NCBI GenBank assembly: GCA_030512335.1
Contig: JAULSU010000003.1
Span: 2,666,001-2,730,000 of the forward strand
Source: Immersiella caudata
Lineage: Eukaryota; Ascomycota; Sordariomycetes; Sordariales; Lasiosphaeriaceae
Length of the DNA: 64,000 bases
Direction of reading: 5' to 3'
Part shown: piece by piece, positions 21,101-32,254 of the stretch
How the letters are laid out: each line of letters opens with the position of its first letter
How positions within the stretch are numbered: the first letter of the stretch is position 1
Notes under the pieces: model-generated
Database searches by the model: none
Told to the model about the DNA's origin: nothing
What the model saw: only the letters and a program-made list of their open reading frames with translations
Translations under genes and position numbers: made by a program

Positions 21101-23320
21101 CGAGGCAATGTATCGGGCAAGTATCAGGTGGTCGAGGGCACTCCTCGCCCTGCAACGTCGTAGCAGACAGGGCCTGGGTTCCGCCCCCCTTCCCTGGCCT
21201 GATCCCCATGCACGTAACCTAATCCTTGACGACGATTCCTTGCCGGCAGGCCCAGCACTACGCAGCAGTTATCCCCATGTTTTTGAGCCCAGCATGTCAA
21301 TGATTGCAGACTTTCCCCACGACGTCCCCGAGACAACAGACGGCGGAAAACACAATGGTTGGGGTCGTATCAATTAAAGGACATGCAAGGATAGCGCACC
21401 TTGCAACTCGATGTAGCCGTTATCATCTGCGGGCATCTGGCGATTTATTACTCCTCTAGGAATCAATTTCTCAATCCAAGTGGCGCTTGTTGGCGCAACA
21501 AACACCCCTCCCTCCTTTTAGGGGAAGGTTACGAGCTTTGAAGAAACTTGAGGACTCAAATGTTCCAAGCTGAGGCGTGCTAGTTTGAATAGGTAAGCCC
21601 CTGTCTACTTCTTTTCGACCCTGTGGCGCACTGCCCAAACAAAACCAAGGAAACGCGAGCCCAACACTGTGGTCGCTTGCTTGGCCTTTAACACAGCTTC
21701 TGCTAGAGTGATTTCAGCATTAGTGCATGTACGCCGTTTTTTTGCGAAGCAGGCCCGTTGGATCGGTCAGGCAACCCGCTCTGTCAGTGTCGTTGCTCAC
21801 GCTGTGCTCTGACGATGGGTCCGCCCCCAACATACGGGTCTAAGGTATGTGCGAAAACACACCCACAAGAGGGGCCAGACGATAGGGGCTCGTGCTGGAG
21901 GGGAAAGGAGGGGAAGAGGCGGTGGGGGCGGTGAGTTTGTTCGTTCACCAACTTTTCTTACGTGTTGCTCGAATGCGGTTCGCTGTTCCGTCCACATCGC
22001 TCACCAGTTATCGCACTCTTCGATTCGTTGGCATAACCCTGGTTGGACCCAAGGACAAGCACGCGAACCCTTTGGCGCGCTTGCTGCTCTGAGCTTTCGC
22101 GGTAGCGAGGCGCTGGTAGCCCCACGATAGGGGGTTGATACCTGATGTGTAGACGAAGGCAATGTTATCTCTGTCTCTCTCACTCTAGACCTAGTTTCTT
22201 GTGTAACTTTCCCGATTGAGATCTTGATACCACACCGCTTGTTTTCGCCAATGTACGACGCTGGTCATGCGCTGGTGATGATGACGGTGTTCGATTACGC
22301 TGGCTGTGCCTCACCGAAGGCGAGCTTCGGGAAGCATTCATTCGTCCTCTAGCCTTCAGATCTCCAGCTGCTATGGCCAGGCCTCCATGCTCGGGCGGTG
22401 CAGATGCAGCTGACTTTTGCGGCGGCCGGTCTGGCGGGGCAGCGCAGAAAATCGACGGGCAACTCATCAACACAGCTGTCATTGGGGGGTGATTGAATTG
22501 CAGAGTGTGACCGGGTCGGAAGACTTGATGGAGAGGTGGTAAGGTTGCTGGGGGATCAAGTGGCAAGGGCAACAGTTGGCAGTCGCGATGATGTGGATAA
22601 TGTGTGCGCTGTTGCTTGTAATGCTGCCTCGAGCTGCGTGGGACACAGTGTAGCATGGCACCTCCCGAATCTGAAGTAATTCAATACCAGGTTGTGCTGT
22701 GTCTACGACATGTCTTCGGGTCTGTGACTGGGCTGCAGGCGTACGAATCGCTGCTAGGTTCGGTGATGAAAAGCAGGGGAGCTGCTGATGAGAATGAGGC
22801 TGACAAGACGGCGTCCTTTCACCGTCCCCCTCCGAGGGGAAAGATCCCTCGCCCCACCGTCTGCACAACATTTGTGGGTTCATTTGTCGGGGAACCCACT
22901 TTGGGCCCTTTGCTTATTCGATGTGAGTTTTAGGTGCGACAGAGATAGGTGGGCAGCTATCCCAACGTGGCGATGACATCAAAGACGGAAGTGGATCAAC
23001 GCTGGCAAAAGAACCCCAGGGCGGTCGTCTCCACACCAACCAGAAGCGGGCGGTACTTGCCGCAACATGCCTCGAGGCATTGCAAGTAACGCCTCGCTGC
23101 CGATTGGCGGACTATTCCATGGTTAGTTGGCGGTTCCGCCCACTGCCATAGTGACCCGTTAGATCTGAAGGACGCTCATCTCCTGTCACCTTCTCCTGTT
23201 TCTGTGACATGAATATCTCGAAACCACAAATACCGGATGATGACCCGGCATGGAAGGTGGCGGGTGTCGAGCAAGGGTGGTCCGCAATCAAGATCGAGGA
23301 TCCACCACTAGCTGAAGTAG
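15151..23320. other. About 8 kb with no supported protein gene
   Basis: Only short overlapping frames occur on both strands, with no recognised family, no good splice-joined model and no long frame. Minor structures are three tandem copies of CCAGCGGGT at 15325-15351; short runs of TACCTACC or TTACCTTAC type near 16205 and 17985; and a strongly pyrimidine-rich plus-strand stretch at 18915-19020 that would suit the leader of a rightward transcript. Non-coding RNA genes, a distal control region or undetected spliced genes remain possible. Confidence 0.4.
15325..15351. repeat. 9-bp tandem repeat, three copies
   Basis: Three perfect copies of CCAGCGGGT lie in the non-coding stretch. No function is evident. 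Confidence 0.8.
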
Positions 23321-23433
23321 CACGTGGTGTGAAGCTCTCTCCCCAGCGCTCATCACTGCCAAAACCGCTGGAAGGCCCACTGATGAGCCCTGTAATTCAG
23401 CGCTGAGCGGAAAGAGGAACTTCACACCACGTG
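23321..23433. mobile_element. 113-bp MITE-like element with 5-bp target duplication
   Basis: Perfect 14-bp terminal inverted repeats, CACGTGGTGTGAAG at 23321-23334 and CTTCACACCACGTG at 23420-23433, are flanked directly by AGTAG on both sides (23316-23320 and 23434-23438). The interior is partly self-complementary (CAGCGCTCATCA against TGATGAGC and CAGCGCTGAG), so the whole can fold as an imperfect hairpin. It has no coding capacity. Short size, terminal inverted repeats and a target duplication are the hallmarks of a miniature inverted-repeat transposable element. It sits about 170 bp upstream of the aspartyl aminopeptidase start. Each end is a CACGTG palindrome, a bHLH-type site. The superfamily is not assigned. 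Confidence 0.65.
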
Positions 23434-23605
23434 AGTAGGCAGTTTGTCGGGCGGCTGGAACCTACCAGGAGCAGCAACAGGGTGCTTGACTTGTCCATCT
23501 GCAGTACGTGCCCACCAAAACCACGCGAGTAGGTAGGTAGGTAGCTAGCTCCTGGCTACCCCGCTGCTAGCACGTTAAAACGGGTGGCACAGCAAAGAGG
23601 CAGGA

Positions 23606-25311
23606 ATGCATCTACGAACTCCTCTGTTGCTTCCTAAGCTCGGCCAGCAACGCTCGATACTCTCGGCCACGATCGCCAGCAGCACCGCCAACAGCAGCTC
23701 CCCAGCTCCGATCCCCGTGCCCGTCAAGCGCCTTCACACATCGGCCTCGGCGTCCGCACCCCGTTACCCCTCTCCCGCAAGGATGCCCCCGCCAAAGTCA
23801 GCCGCTGCGGACTTCGTCGACTTCGTCAATGCCTCCCCTACACGTAAGAACCAACTCTGCCATGCATGCGTTAAATCGCGTAGAGATACAATACTCACAA
23901 CGTCCCAGCCTATCACGCGGTGGCCACGTCTGCCTCGCTTTTTGAGGCGGCCGGCTTCACCAAGATCAAGGAGCGTGACAGCTGGGCATCTACGGTGAAG
24001 CCCGGTGGGAAGTACTACCTCACACGGAATGGGTCTTCCATCGTGGCCTTTGCCGTGGGAGCGAAGTGGAGACCTGGCAACCCCATCGGGATGATCGGTG
24101 CCCATACCGACTCACCATGTCTCCGTGTGAAGCCTGTCAGCAAGAAGACTTCCAACGGATTCATCCAGGTCGGCGTTGAAACGTATGGCGGCGGCATCTG
24201 GCACAGCTGGTTCGACCGCGACTTGAGCGTTGCTGGTCGCGTTCTGGTCAGGGACGATGCCGGTAACTTCGTCCAGAAGCTCGTCAAGGTTGACAAGCCC
24301 ATAGTCAGAATTCCGACACTGGCCATCCACCTGCATCGACAGTCGAACTTTGACCCGAACAAGGAAGACGAGATGCTACCCATCGCCGGATTGGCAGCCG
24401 CAGAGTTAAACCGGTCTGGGGAGGCGGAGCCCGAGGCTGAGGCTGATGGGGATTTCTTGCCGCTCAAGAAAATGACGGAGCGCCACCATTCCCAGTTCAT
24501 CCAGGTGGTTGCTGAGCACGCCGGAGTCAAGGTTGAGCAGGTGGTGGACTTTGAGCTTATCCTCTACGACACGCAGAAGTCGTGCCTGGGTGGGCTTAAC
24601 GACGAGTTTATTTTCTCGCCTCGCCTTGACAACCTCAACATGACCTACTGCAGCGTTATGGGTTTGATCACCTCGGCTCAGTCGACGAGCCTGGAGTCGG
24701 ACACCAGCATTCGCCTGGTTGCTTGCTTTGACCACGAGGAGATCGGCTCGCTCTCAGCCCATGGCGCCGACTCGAACTTGTTGCCGGCGATTATTCGGCG
24801 TTTGTCCGTCATCCCCGGTGGCTCGCCGTCATCAGAAGGCTCGTATGAGCATGTCGAAGAGGCTGTCGCGTCGACGGCCTTTGAGCAGACGCTCAGCACC
24901 TCGTTCCTCGTGTCAGCTGATATGGCGCACAGCGTCCACCCCAACTACGCGGGCAAATACGAGACTAACCACCGACCTGAGATGAACAAGGGCACAGTTC
25001 TCAAGGTCAACGCAAACCAACGTTACGCCACGAACTCGCCCGGCATCGTCCTATTGCAGGAGGTAGCTCGCAGAGCAGGCGTGCCATTGCAACTGTTCGT
25101 TGTCAAGAATGATTCGCCATGTGGAGGAACCATCGGACCCATGTTGTCGGCGAAGATGGGCGTTCGTACCATTGATCTGGGCAATCCCCAGCTCAGCATG
25201 CACAGCATCCGTGAGACAGGGGGCAGTCACGACGTGGAGCATGCGATCCGGCTATTCGAGAGCTTCTTGGGGACATATGGAGAGTTGGAATCCAAGATTT
25301 TGGTGGATTGA
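23606..25311 (+). CDS. Aspartyl aminopeptidase, M18 family
   Basis: Two exons, 23606-23843 and 23909-25311, give 546 aa. The 65-nt intron (GTAAGA to CCCAG) joins NASPT to PYHAVATSASLFEAAGF. M18 signatures are GAHTDSPCLRVKP (metal-binding His-x-Asp), FDHEEIGSLSAHGA, and SADMAHSVHPNYAGKYE with a further metal-binding His. The family removes N-terminal Asp/Glu from peptides using a dinuclear metal centre and forms large tetrahedral complexes in the cytosol or vacuole (Ape4/DNPEP type). The N-terminal 59 residues before an internal in-frame ATG at 23783 (MPPPKSAAADF) are Ser- and Arg-rich and lack acidic residues, like a mitochondrial presequence, so two starts and dual targeting are possible. 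Confidence 0.9.
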
Positions 25312-25631
25312 TGGTGTTGTAGATGGTATAATCACAAGGCTCGAGTTTGAACAAGCACTATCGGCAGTGATACGAGCTGGGACACAACACACCTTCAATA
25401 CAAGTTCAAGGAACGATACGACATATGTTTGATGTGAGCAAAGATCCGTAATGTGCGGCACTCACCTCGAGATGTCACGAGAGATTTTGGTTGGGCCCTG
25501 GGAGAGCCTGAGACCCGCCCTCCTTTTTCACCATTATCACGCCCCTACCACATCCTGACCCACATGCACCACGTTTCAGGATGCCAAAAATGAAACTCCA
25601 CACACTAGATATTAGTAGTTCAGTGGATATA
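25312..25631. other. Intergenic, convergent 3' ends
   Basis: Space between the aminopeptidase stop and the tRNA-like gene. No gene is seen. Confidence 0.4.
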
Positions 25632-25703
25632 TGAACCCGACCCGATTTGAACGGATAACCTTTCGATCTGGAGTCGAACGCGCTACCGTTGCGCCACGAG
25701 GCC
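25632..25703 (-). tRNA. tRNA-Trp (CCA), possibly degenerate
   Basis: On the minus strand 72 nt fold as a tRNA. They give acceptor GGCCTCG/CGGGTTC, D arm GCGC-AACGGTA-GCGC, anticodon arm TTCGA-CTCCAGA-TCGAA with anticodon CCA, five-base variable loop AGGTT, T arm ATCCG-TTCAAAT-CGGGT, and discriminator A. The internal A box and B box (GTTCAAATC) are intact. There is no intron. The acceptor stem has a C3-U70 mismatch and G-U pairs at 2-71 and 5-68. No T run follows immediately; the first TTTTT on the coding strand is about 40 nt downstream. It may be a functional but divergent copy or a decaying one. Confidence 0.75.
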
Positions 25704-26235
25704 AATCGTTCCTGTTTACAGGAGGCAGGGCAACTTTTGACGTCTTCCGCGGATACCCGTTGGGTTCTGGGAGCGCTCAGATGGGTAGGTTGTCCCGGTC
25801 ATGAGCTGGTCTCAACTCCTGAGTGAATGGAGCCTGAGTGAGCGAGTGGTTTGTTACTTAAAGGCCTCGCGACGATAGATGGCTAAAACACCAAATGGTA
25901 ACTCCCAAGCACAGCACGTCTTCGCTCCTCTATGAGAGACTTTGTGCATCGAGCTCCATTCGTTTCTATGGGTCTACCCTATTCGGCTAACTCCCCTGGA
26001 GCCCCAACATGGCGGCTCGGTATGACCTCCCCAGCCACAAAGATGCTCGCCCATCGCATATCAAATCTAGTTACGCCTTGAGACTTTGTATGAATTGTGT
26101 GGCGTGGGCGGTATTCTTTCCGCCTGAACTCCGGCAATGCAACTAAATCACAATCGCTGAGAGAAAAGACTCCATGAATGGACGAATATGGCTTCCCGAT
26201 TCGCTCTATTTTCGTTCTTTCATGATACGTAGTTT
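25704..26235. other. Intergenic between the tRNA and LOS1
   Basis: This probably includes the LOS1 3' UTR on the minus strand. A minus-strand frame at 25979-26491 overlaps the end of LOS1 in another phase and is not supported as a gene. Confidence 0.4.
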
Positions 26236-29200
26236 CTACCTGCGGCTTTTCAGCAGAGCCTGCAAATATGTCGTGACCGCTTTGCGGTCCTTTGATGTCG
26301 TGAGCGCCCGGAGGTAATCCGTGCCATCCAGGCCAAGCTGCGGAAAAGTAACATTTTGGACATGGCTGACGAAATTGTCTCCTGTCTTGGTGTATATGGT
26401 TTGTTGCAGGCTTGCGATCTCGTTGAGAATCTGCCTCGCCTGTGCGTCGTTGAACGGCCGGAAGCTTGCATCCTGTATCACTTCCCAGCATACAGTATGA
26501 AACCGGTCGAGCATGAACTGGTCAAAACCCGGGATGGTGGGAGCGGGTGCACCAGTGGTCACCGGATTCTCTCCGATGGTACCGATGTCCGGGCCGCCCC
26601 ACTGCGAACACATACGTGTCAGGCAGTTGAAGCCGATCCGGCTGGCAACCATGTTTCCGTGAACAATCGTCTCGGAAATGGCGACGATCGATGAGACCAG
26701 CGAGTCAAAGGTTCCCTGGTTTGCGGAGCTCACGAGTACTCCGCCAAGATCGTTGACAAGGATGACTTGTACAAAAGAGACGTATTCCCGACGCAGCTCC
26801 TGAAGTTGAATTTCGTCATCCGTGCCCGTGATGGGCTCTGACAGCCCCACGAAGACTCGCTCCAGGAGAGGGGAAAGGAGCACATCGAGGATTCTATGGA
26901 TCTCGGTCTTGAAGCTGAATACAACCTGCTCCAGCAATCGAAGAAACATGGCCATCTCGTCTTTACTAGAGCTACGAGACAGCAGCCCTTCGATCCATTG
27001 TGGGAGTTGTGGCAATACGGCAGAGCCCAGAACACCGAGCAGCCGGGTCAAAGCCGAGCGGCACGCAGCGCGGATCTCCCCGTTGGAATTGAGCTCGTTG
27101 AGCGCGATGAGGATTGCCTCGGCTGCTCTGGAGAACTCTTCTGAAATCTCCTTTGGTGGTGGCGGCTTGTTGGTTTGCGCCGCATTCCAGTCGGCGAATC
27201 CGTTCGCTAAAGTGCCCAATGCCATCACGATATGATGGATTTGCAGTACAGCTTGCGCGTCCCCAGACTTCGCTCGAGGGAGGTGGATGCTCATGTCGGT
27301 GAATAGAGGCTCCATGACTGAGCGCGCGTAGAGCGCTTGGTCTGCGGCCGGGGTGGCTGTCGTGGAGGAGATACACCCGATGGCCTCGAAAAGGTAGAGT
27401 TGGCTGTTGAATACTGCATCAGCGGAGTGGTCGGACTCGTCTGATGACATGTCATCATCGGCGTCGTTGCTGACGACTTCTGCTTTGATAGGCAAGAGGT
27501 CACTGATGGATTCGATAACCGTCCTAGCCACATTTCCAACCTGACCTCTGAGCTGCTTCACAAAGCGTAAGAAGAGGTACCATGACCTGGTTCTCAGCCT
27601 GACGTGGTTGTGATGAACAAGCCGAACAAAATTTTCCAAAACTTGGGGTATATATTGTTGTTGGGCTTCGAAAAAGGCCGTGTATCGAACGCAGATCTCC
27701 ATGTACTGCAAAAGAATTGCTGGATGAGGAAAGCTGGCAATGCCTGCGGCAATAATCGTTAGCTAAGGGACAAATATGGATGTGTAAAACACAGCCAAAC
27801 ATACCTGATCCCACCATCTTGCTCATCATGGCAGCCAAGCGTTCTGTAGCAACAGGGTTTGGCTGGCTCTTATGGGCCAGACCAGCGTTTGGCAGAGCAA
27901 GCTCACCAAACAAATAAATCTCATGTAAGCCAAGATCCAAGTCTCTCCAATCCATCTGGGACCCTCTCTGGTCGAGAGTTGTAAACAAGTCAGCAACCAA
28001 CTTTGTCAGAAAATCAATATAGAGGTTTTGGTCGACTGCAGCGACTGTTTTTTGCAGTATCTGCAGTCTCTTTCGCAGCTCCATGAATTCGGCCTCGTCG
28101 GTCTGCTCATCCTCATTTCCCCACGAAGACGTCTCGTCGTATCGCATCTTCTGGACGATGGCCTGTAGGATCGGAGGCAGCATATCGGAATATGCTTGAG
28201 GAAGGTTCTCCACCTTCCGAAGAAACGTGAGAATGTCGGTGAGAGAAGGGATGACAGTGGAGCAGACTTCGTCATATTCGTCTGAGAAAAGGCGAAGCAG
28301 CGAGGGCAAGAAGTCTTGCAGAAGCTGTTCTGCCTTGGCTCGTGAGTCTGTTTCAACCTCGGCATCCTCCAAAACACGGACAATGTCCGACATGACAGTG
28401 TTCACGAGCTTTGCAACGGCCTCGGCAAGGTCTGTGTCGTAGCGGGCTGTTCCCTTGAACTCGTTCAGTGGCGGGCTGGCCAGAAGCTGGGTGATGATTT
28501 CGTGGAGGTTGAGGAACAAAATCATCTCAACCTTGTCCCTCGCCTTCATTTTTTTGGCTGCAATCTCGGTGATAGTATCGACGGCGGCGTTTCTGACCCG
28601 ATCGTCGCCGTTGGTGCGTCCCAGCAGGGGTAGCAAAAGATTGAGAGTATCTTGGTTGATAATCAGGGAGATATCAATCCAGCTGACCCACTTGCCCAGG
28701 ACCTTCAGGGCCATCTCGACTACTGTGTCGTTCTGGTTTCCGTAGAAGCCAAGGATATCCCGCCACGACTGGGCAATTCCGACCATGTCACGTTCTCGGA
28801 CCAAGTCTTTGAGTTCAGCATTGCGCTTAGCCTCATTTCCTTGCCTAGAAACAATCATATCGGCGATCTCATCGTGAACGGAGCTTAGAATGCGCAAATA
28901 GAGAACGACTCCGACATAGTTGTCTTTTTGGGCGCTGGTGGGCAGAGATGTTAGGCTGAGGAAATCGATAATGAAACTTTGCCAGCCCTCTTTATACAGA
29001 TGGACAAAAAGATATGTCAAGGTCTGGGCGAGTTTGTTCTGGAGATGCGGCGGATCAGGATCATCCCGGGAAGCACCGCTGTAGACACGTCGAACATAGT
29101 CGAGGAGCAAGTCTTTGAGGAAGATGAGGCTTGCGCCATCCATGGACTGCGTTTGGACCGCATTGTTGGCAATCTCGAGCGAGACTAGACGTACAACTTC

Positions 29201-29515
29201 GGAGAGTCGTGGGGTTCGTGTGAACAGCCCTGTGCAAACTTGTAAGGCTTGAGGGTTGGCTCTGACCTGGTTGAGAAAATCGATGGCTTGATTTTTCAAC
29301 GACTGGTCTGAGCCTGGATTCCAGGCGATGGAGATCGCTTCCTCGATCTATACCAGGTTACTGTCAGCCTGAAGTTCTGAGGAGAGGAGGCAAGCCAAGG
29401 GCGGTCTGTTGCATGTCCCTTGGGTACCCGCGATCTGGGCAGTCATAGCGGGGCTGGGTTTGGCTCTGCGGGGGAAGCTGCGCTGACGAAGCAAGAGTCT
29501 CACCTGGGCGTCCAT
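26236..29515 (-). CDS. LOS1: Exportin-T / Los1, tRNA nuclear exporter
   Basis: Three exons, 29515-29504, 29347-27805 and 27743-26236, give 1020 aa. The first exon encodes only MDAQ. Joining it across a 156-nt intron (GTGAGA to TATAG) gives MDAQIEEAISIAWNPGSDQS, which matches the importin-beta N-terminal start of exportin-T proteins. The second intron (61 nt, GTATGT to CGCAG, with GCTAAC branch) joins KMVGSG to IASFPHPAILLQYME. The body is an all-helical HEAT-repeat protein with no catalytic site; length fits the family. Los1/XPOT binds mature tRNA with Ran-GTP and carries it through the nuclear pore. A tRNA-like gene just downstream is presumably coincidental. Confidence 0.88.
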
Positions 29516-30321
29516 CTGGACGAGTTATTACGGCTCAATGAGAGCAGGGCAGTTCGATGCAAATAGGTGGGCGTTGGGCTTCCTGGGGAGCTGCTATAAC
29601 CTGGGCAGCCTGGAGAAGAAGATCTTCAGCATTCTCAAGGGTGGCAGGTGTGGCGTTGAAGACGCATGCTTCTCGATCCGGACCCTAAAGTTAGTTGGCC
29701 GCCATGAAATTCGCGGGGTAGACGTTCGGTTAGCGTGTTGACAGTTTCTTTTCGTGATAGAATATTAGGCGAGTGAGGGCACAGGTGTAAACGATTTGCG
29801 CGACGTTGGGAGCTCTGGCAAGGACAAAGATGGGACACCTTCCGGAAGATATGAAAGGTGGCGGCGGTGGGGCAGCGAAATCCGAGAAAAGTCGAGCACT
29901 GGCGGGGTCGGGTGTGTTGCGCACGTGCCGTTGAAACGGCCAGAGGCTAAGGTATCGAACTGTCAGGGTCCTCCTAAAACGTCCCCCAGATCCTTCTCAT
30001 TGCCATGGGCCCGGACAGCCTGACATAGTTGACATGGGTAGGCCTTTTGCTTTTTGAAGTAGGACTACGTTCATCAGGCACGATACCGGGCACAAAATTG
30101 GTGGATGGGAGCACGCAGTGCCACCAACGCCAAGCAGACCTTTCTTCCGCTCTTCCGTCCATTCAGCCAAGATTGATGCCCAACTATCACCAAAGCCACG
30201 ACACCAAGTGAAGATGCCAATCAATTACCTACACGACGCTGTTGGTGTCATTCAAATCCCGTAAACGCCTTGATACAAGCCCACGCCATTGTCCTTGCTA
30301 TCGCACGGCGTCCCCGCCTGT
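29516..30321. promoter_or_regulatory. LOS1 upstream region and POB3 downstream region
   Basis: About 0.8 kb between the LOS1 start and the POB3 stop, both on the minus strand. It should hold the LOS1 promoter and leader and the POB3 3' UTR. No other gene is supported. Confidence 0.4.
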
Positions 30322-32254
30322 TTAGCCAGTCTTCTTTTTCTTCTTTGGCCTTTCCTCCTCCTCGGGCTCCTCTTCGTCTTCGTCATCAACTTGATTGTCG
30401 ACGTCGCTTTCTGCACTGCCAGATCCGTCGCTCTCGTGATCACTGTCAAACTCTTCGGCCACATCGCTGTCCGACTCGGCTTGGAAGTCCTCGTCCACGC
30501 TCTCCTCATCCTCGTCCGCAGAGCCACGGTCTGCCTTCGGGCCGACAACCTCCTCCTCAGAGCTATCCATGGCCTCGTCCCGCATGGCCGCTGCAATCAA
30601 GTTCGCGTCCTCGTCGATCTCGTTCTTAACCCGAAGTCCCTTCAGCTTGAAGAAGTCCTCGAGCGCCTTCAGATCTTCGCGGTTGATATTGCTGAACTGC
30701 GACGAACCTTGTCCATTCTTCAGGACAACAGTGATATCAAAAGTGGACAGTGCTGACACAGCACCTCCCACACGGGAGAATGTAATTGACTGCGTCTGCT
30801 CGTACGAGATGTAGGTGGCTGGCTTCGGCACAAACATGAATGCCTTCTCCAAGCAGTAGAGGAAGCCCTCGCTGGCCTTGATTGAGCACTTGATGCCGTA
30901 TTGTTGCCGGTGACTGTGGTCTATTAGCATAAGCGTCGCGCTGTAGAGCTCAACGCCAAAACTTACGTGGTAAAGTCTTTGGCCGGCGCCGTCACCTTCT
31001 TGTTCGCCAAGCCCTTGAAGATGTAGGTGACGACCTGATGGAGAGGTTGCTCGTAGTGAGACTGCAGTTTGTCCTTGTACTTGCCCTCGAGCTCCTCCTC
31101 GGTGATGTTGAGATCCAGCGTAACCTCCTCATCGGATTTGAACTGCATGACGATGAATGGATACCTCGTTTGACCTTGGCGCAACGGCGGATCTAGTCCG
31201 ATGCAAAGCATGCAGTGAAGATCGTCGGGCTTGGGGAGCACCATAAACTTCTTAATGGCTTCGTACTGGATCTTGTAGTCATATGTTTTACCACGGAGAC
31301 GGAACGAAGAGTCGTACATGTCGATATCGAAGCGTCCTCTGGAGGTTTGTCAGTAAGGGACGGAAGCGCTTTGCATGTTTACGAACCTCGGGGTGAGATG
31401 CAAAACATCCAAGAAGGTGGCGATAGTATCGCCAGCGGTCTCGCCAATCTCTGCTTTCTCGATGAGGGTGTCGTAAAAGAGAGTCACAGCGTTCTTCTCC
31501 TCGTCCGCGTCGCTCCCAGCCTCGCCACCCTCGGCCTCTTTTCTCGTTGTTGTGCCGGGAATATAGAATCTCATCTCAACGAGTTGGTCTTTGCCGGCAC
31601 TTGCCTTCTTGCCCTTGTTAGAAGCACCATTGTGACCATTGGCCTTCCCACCCTCGCTGACGGCAAACTCGACAGCAATCTCGTTGCGGCCTGCCAAGTT
31701 CGTGTTGGAAATTTCTGAGTACGGAATCTCGAAAGAGGGGCGGTTCTGAACGTTGAACGTGATTTCGGCTTTCCCAAATTCTGCTTTTCCCCAGTTCCAT
31801 CCTCGCAGCGAGTGTTCCTTTTGCTCGAGGTTGGTGCTGTACCAGTTCTTGAAGATCTTGCTCAAACGTTCGTAATCCTGCGAGAGTTGTCAGTACATTT
31901 ATCCCGCACAACTGAAGGCGGCGCCATACCTCCTGCTGGAAGCCATCCAGCTGGATGACGCCCGAATTCCTTTGCAAAACCTTGACCTCGAAGCCTTTTG
32001 CAGCTCGACTCCATTGCGCGCCGCCGATGTTGCTCTGATCTAGCGTAAAGGCTTCACCGCCACCTGCCGGCTTCCATCCAAGACCTGTCTCGGCAAACCT
32101 GCACTTGCCGCCTTCTTTGGATAGATCCAGATAGATGTTGTCGAAACTCTCACTGTGGCGCAATGGTGTCAGTTGCGACCGACGCTTGGAAATCTGTGAC
32201 CATGAAAGACAAAGCAAAAATTAGCGGCAAGAGATTTACTCACATGGCCGCCAT
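30322..32254 (-). CDS. POB3: FACT complex subunit Pob3 (SSRP1 homologue)
   Basis: Five exons are inferred: 32254-32244, 32152-31930, 31877-31387, 31338-30967 and 30913-30322, total 562 aa. The 11-nt first exon plus exon 2 gives MAAIESFDNIYLDLSKEGGK, the standard Pob3 start. Next come the N-terminal PH-like/dimerisation domain (WKPAGGGEAFTLDQSNI), the tandem-PH middle domain (GRFDIDMYDSSFRLRGKTYD; CMLCIGLDPPLRQGQTRYPF; QQYGIKCSIKASEGFLYCLE), and a long acidic Glu/Asp/Ser tail ending in a basic KKKKKTG. No HMG box is present, as is normal in fungi. With Spt16 it forms the FACT histone chaperone, acting on nucleosomes in transcription and replication. Intron 3 uses a weak GTTCGT donor. Confidence 0.9.
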
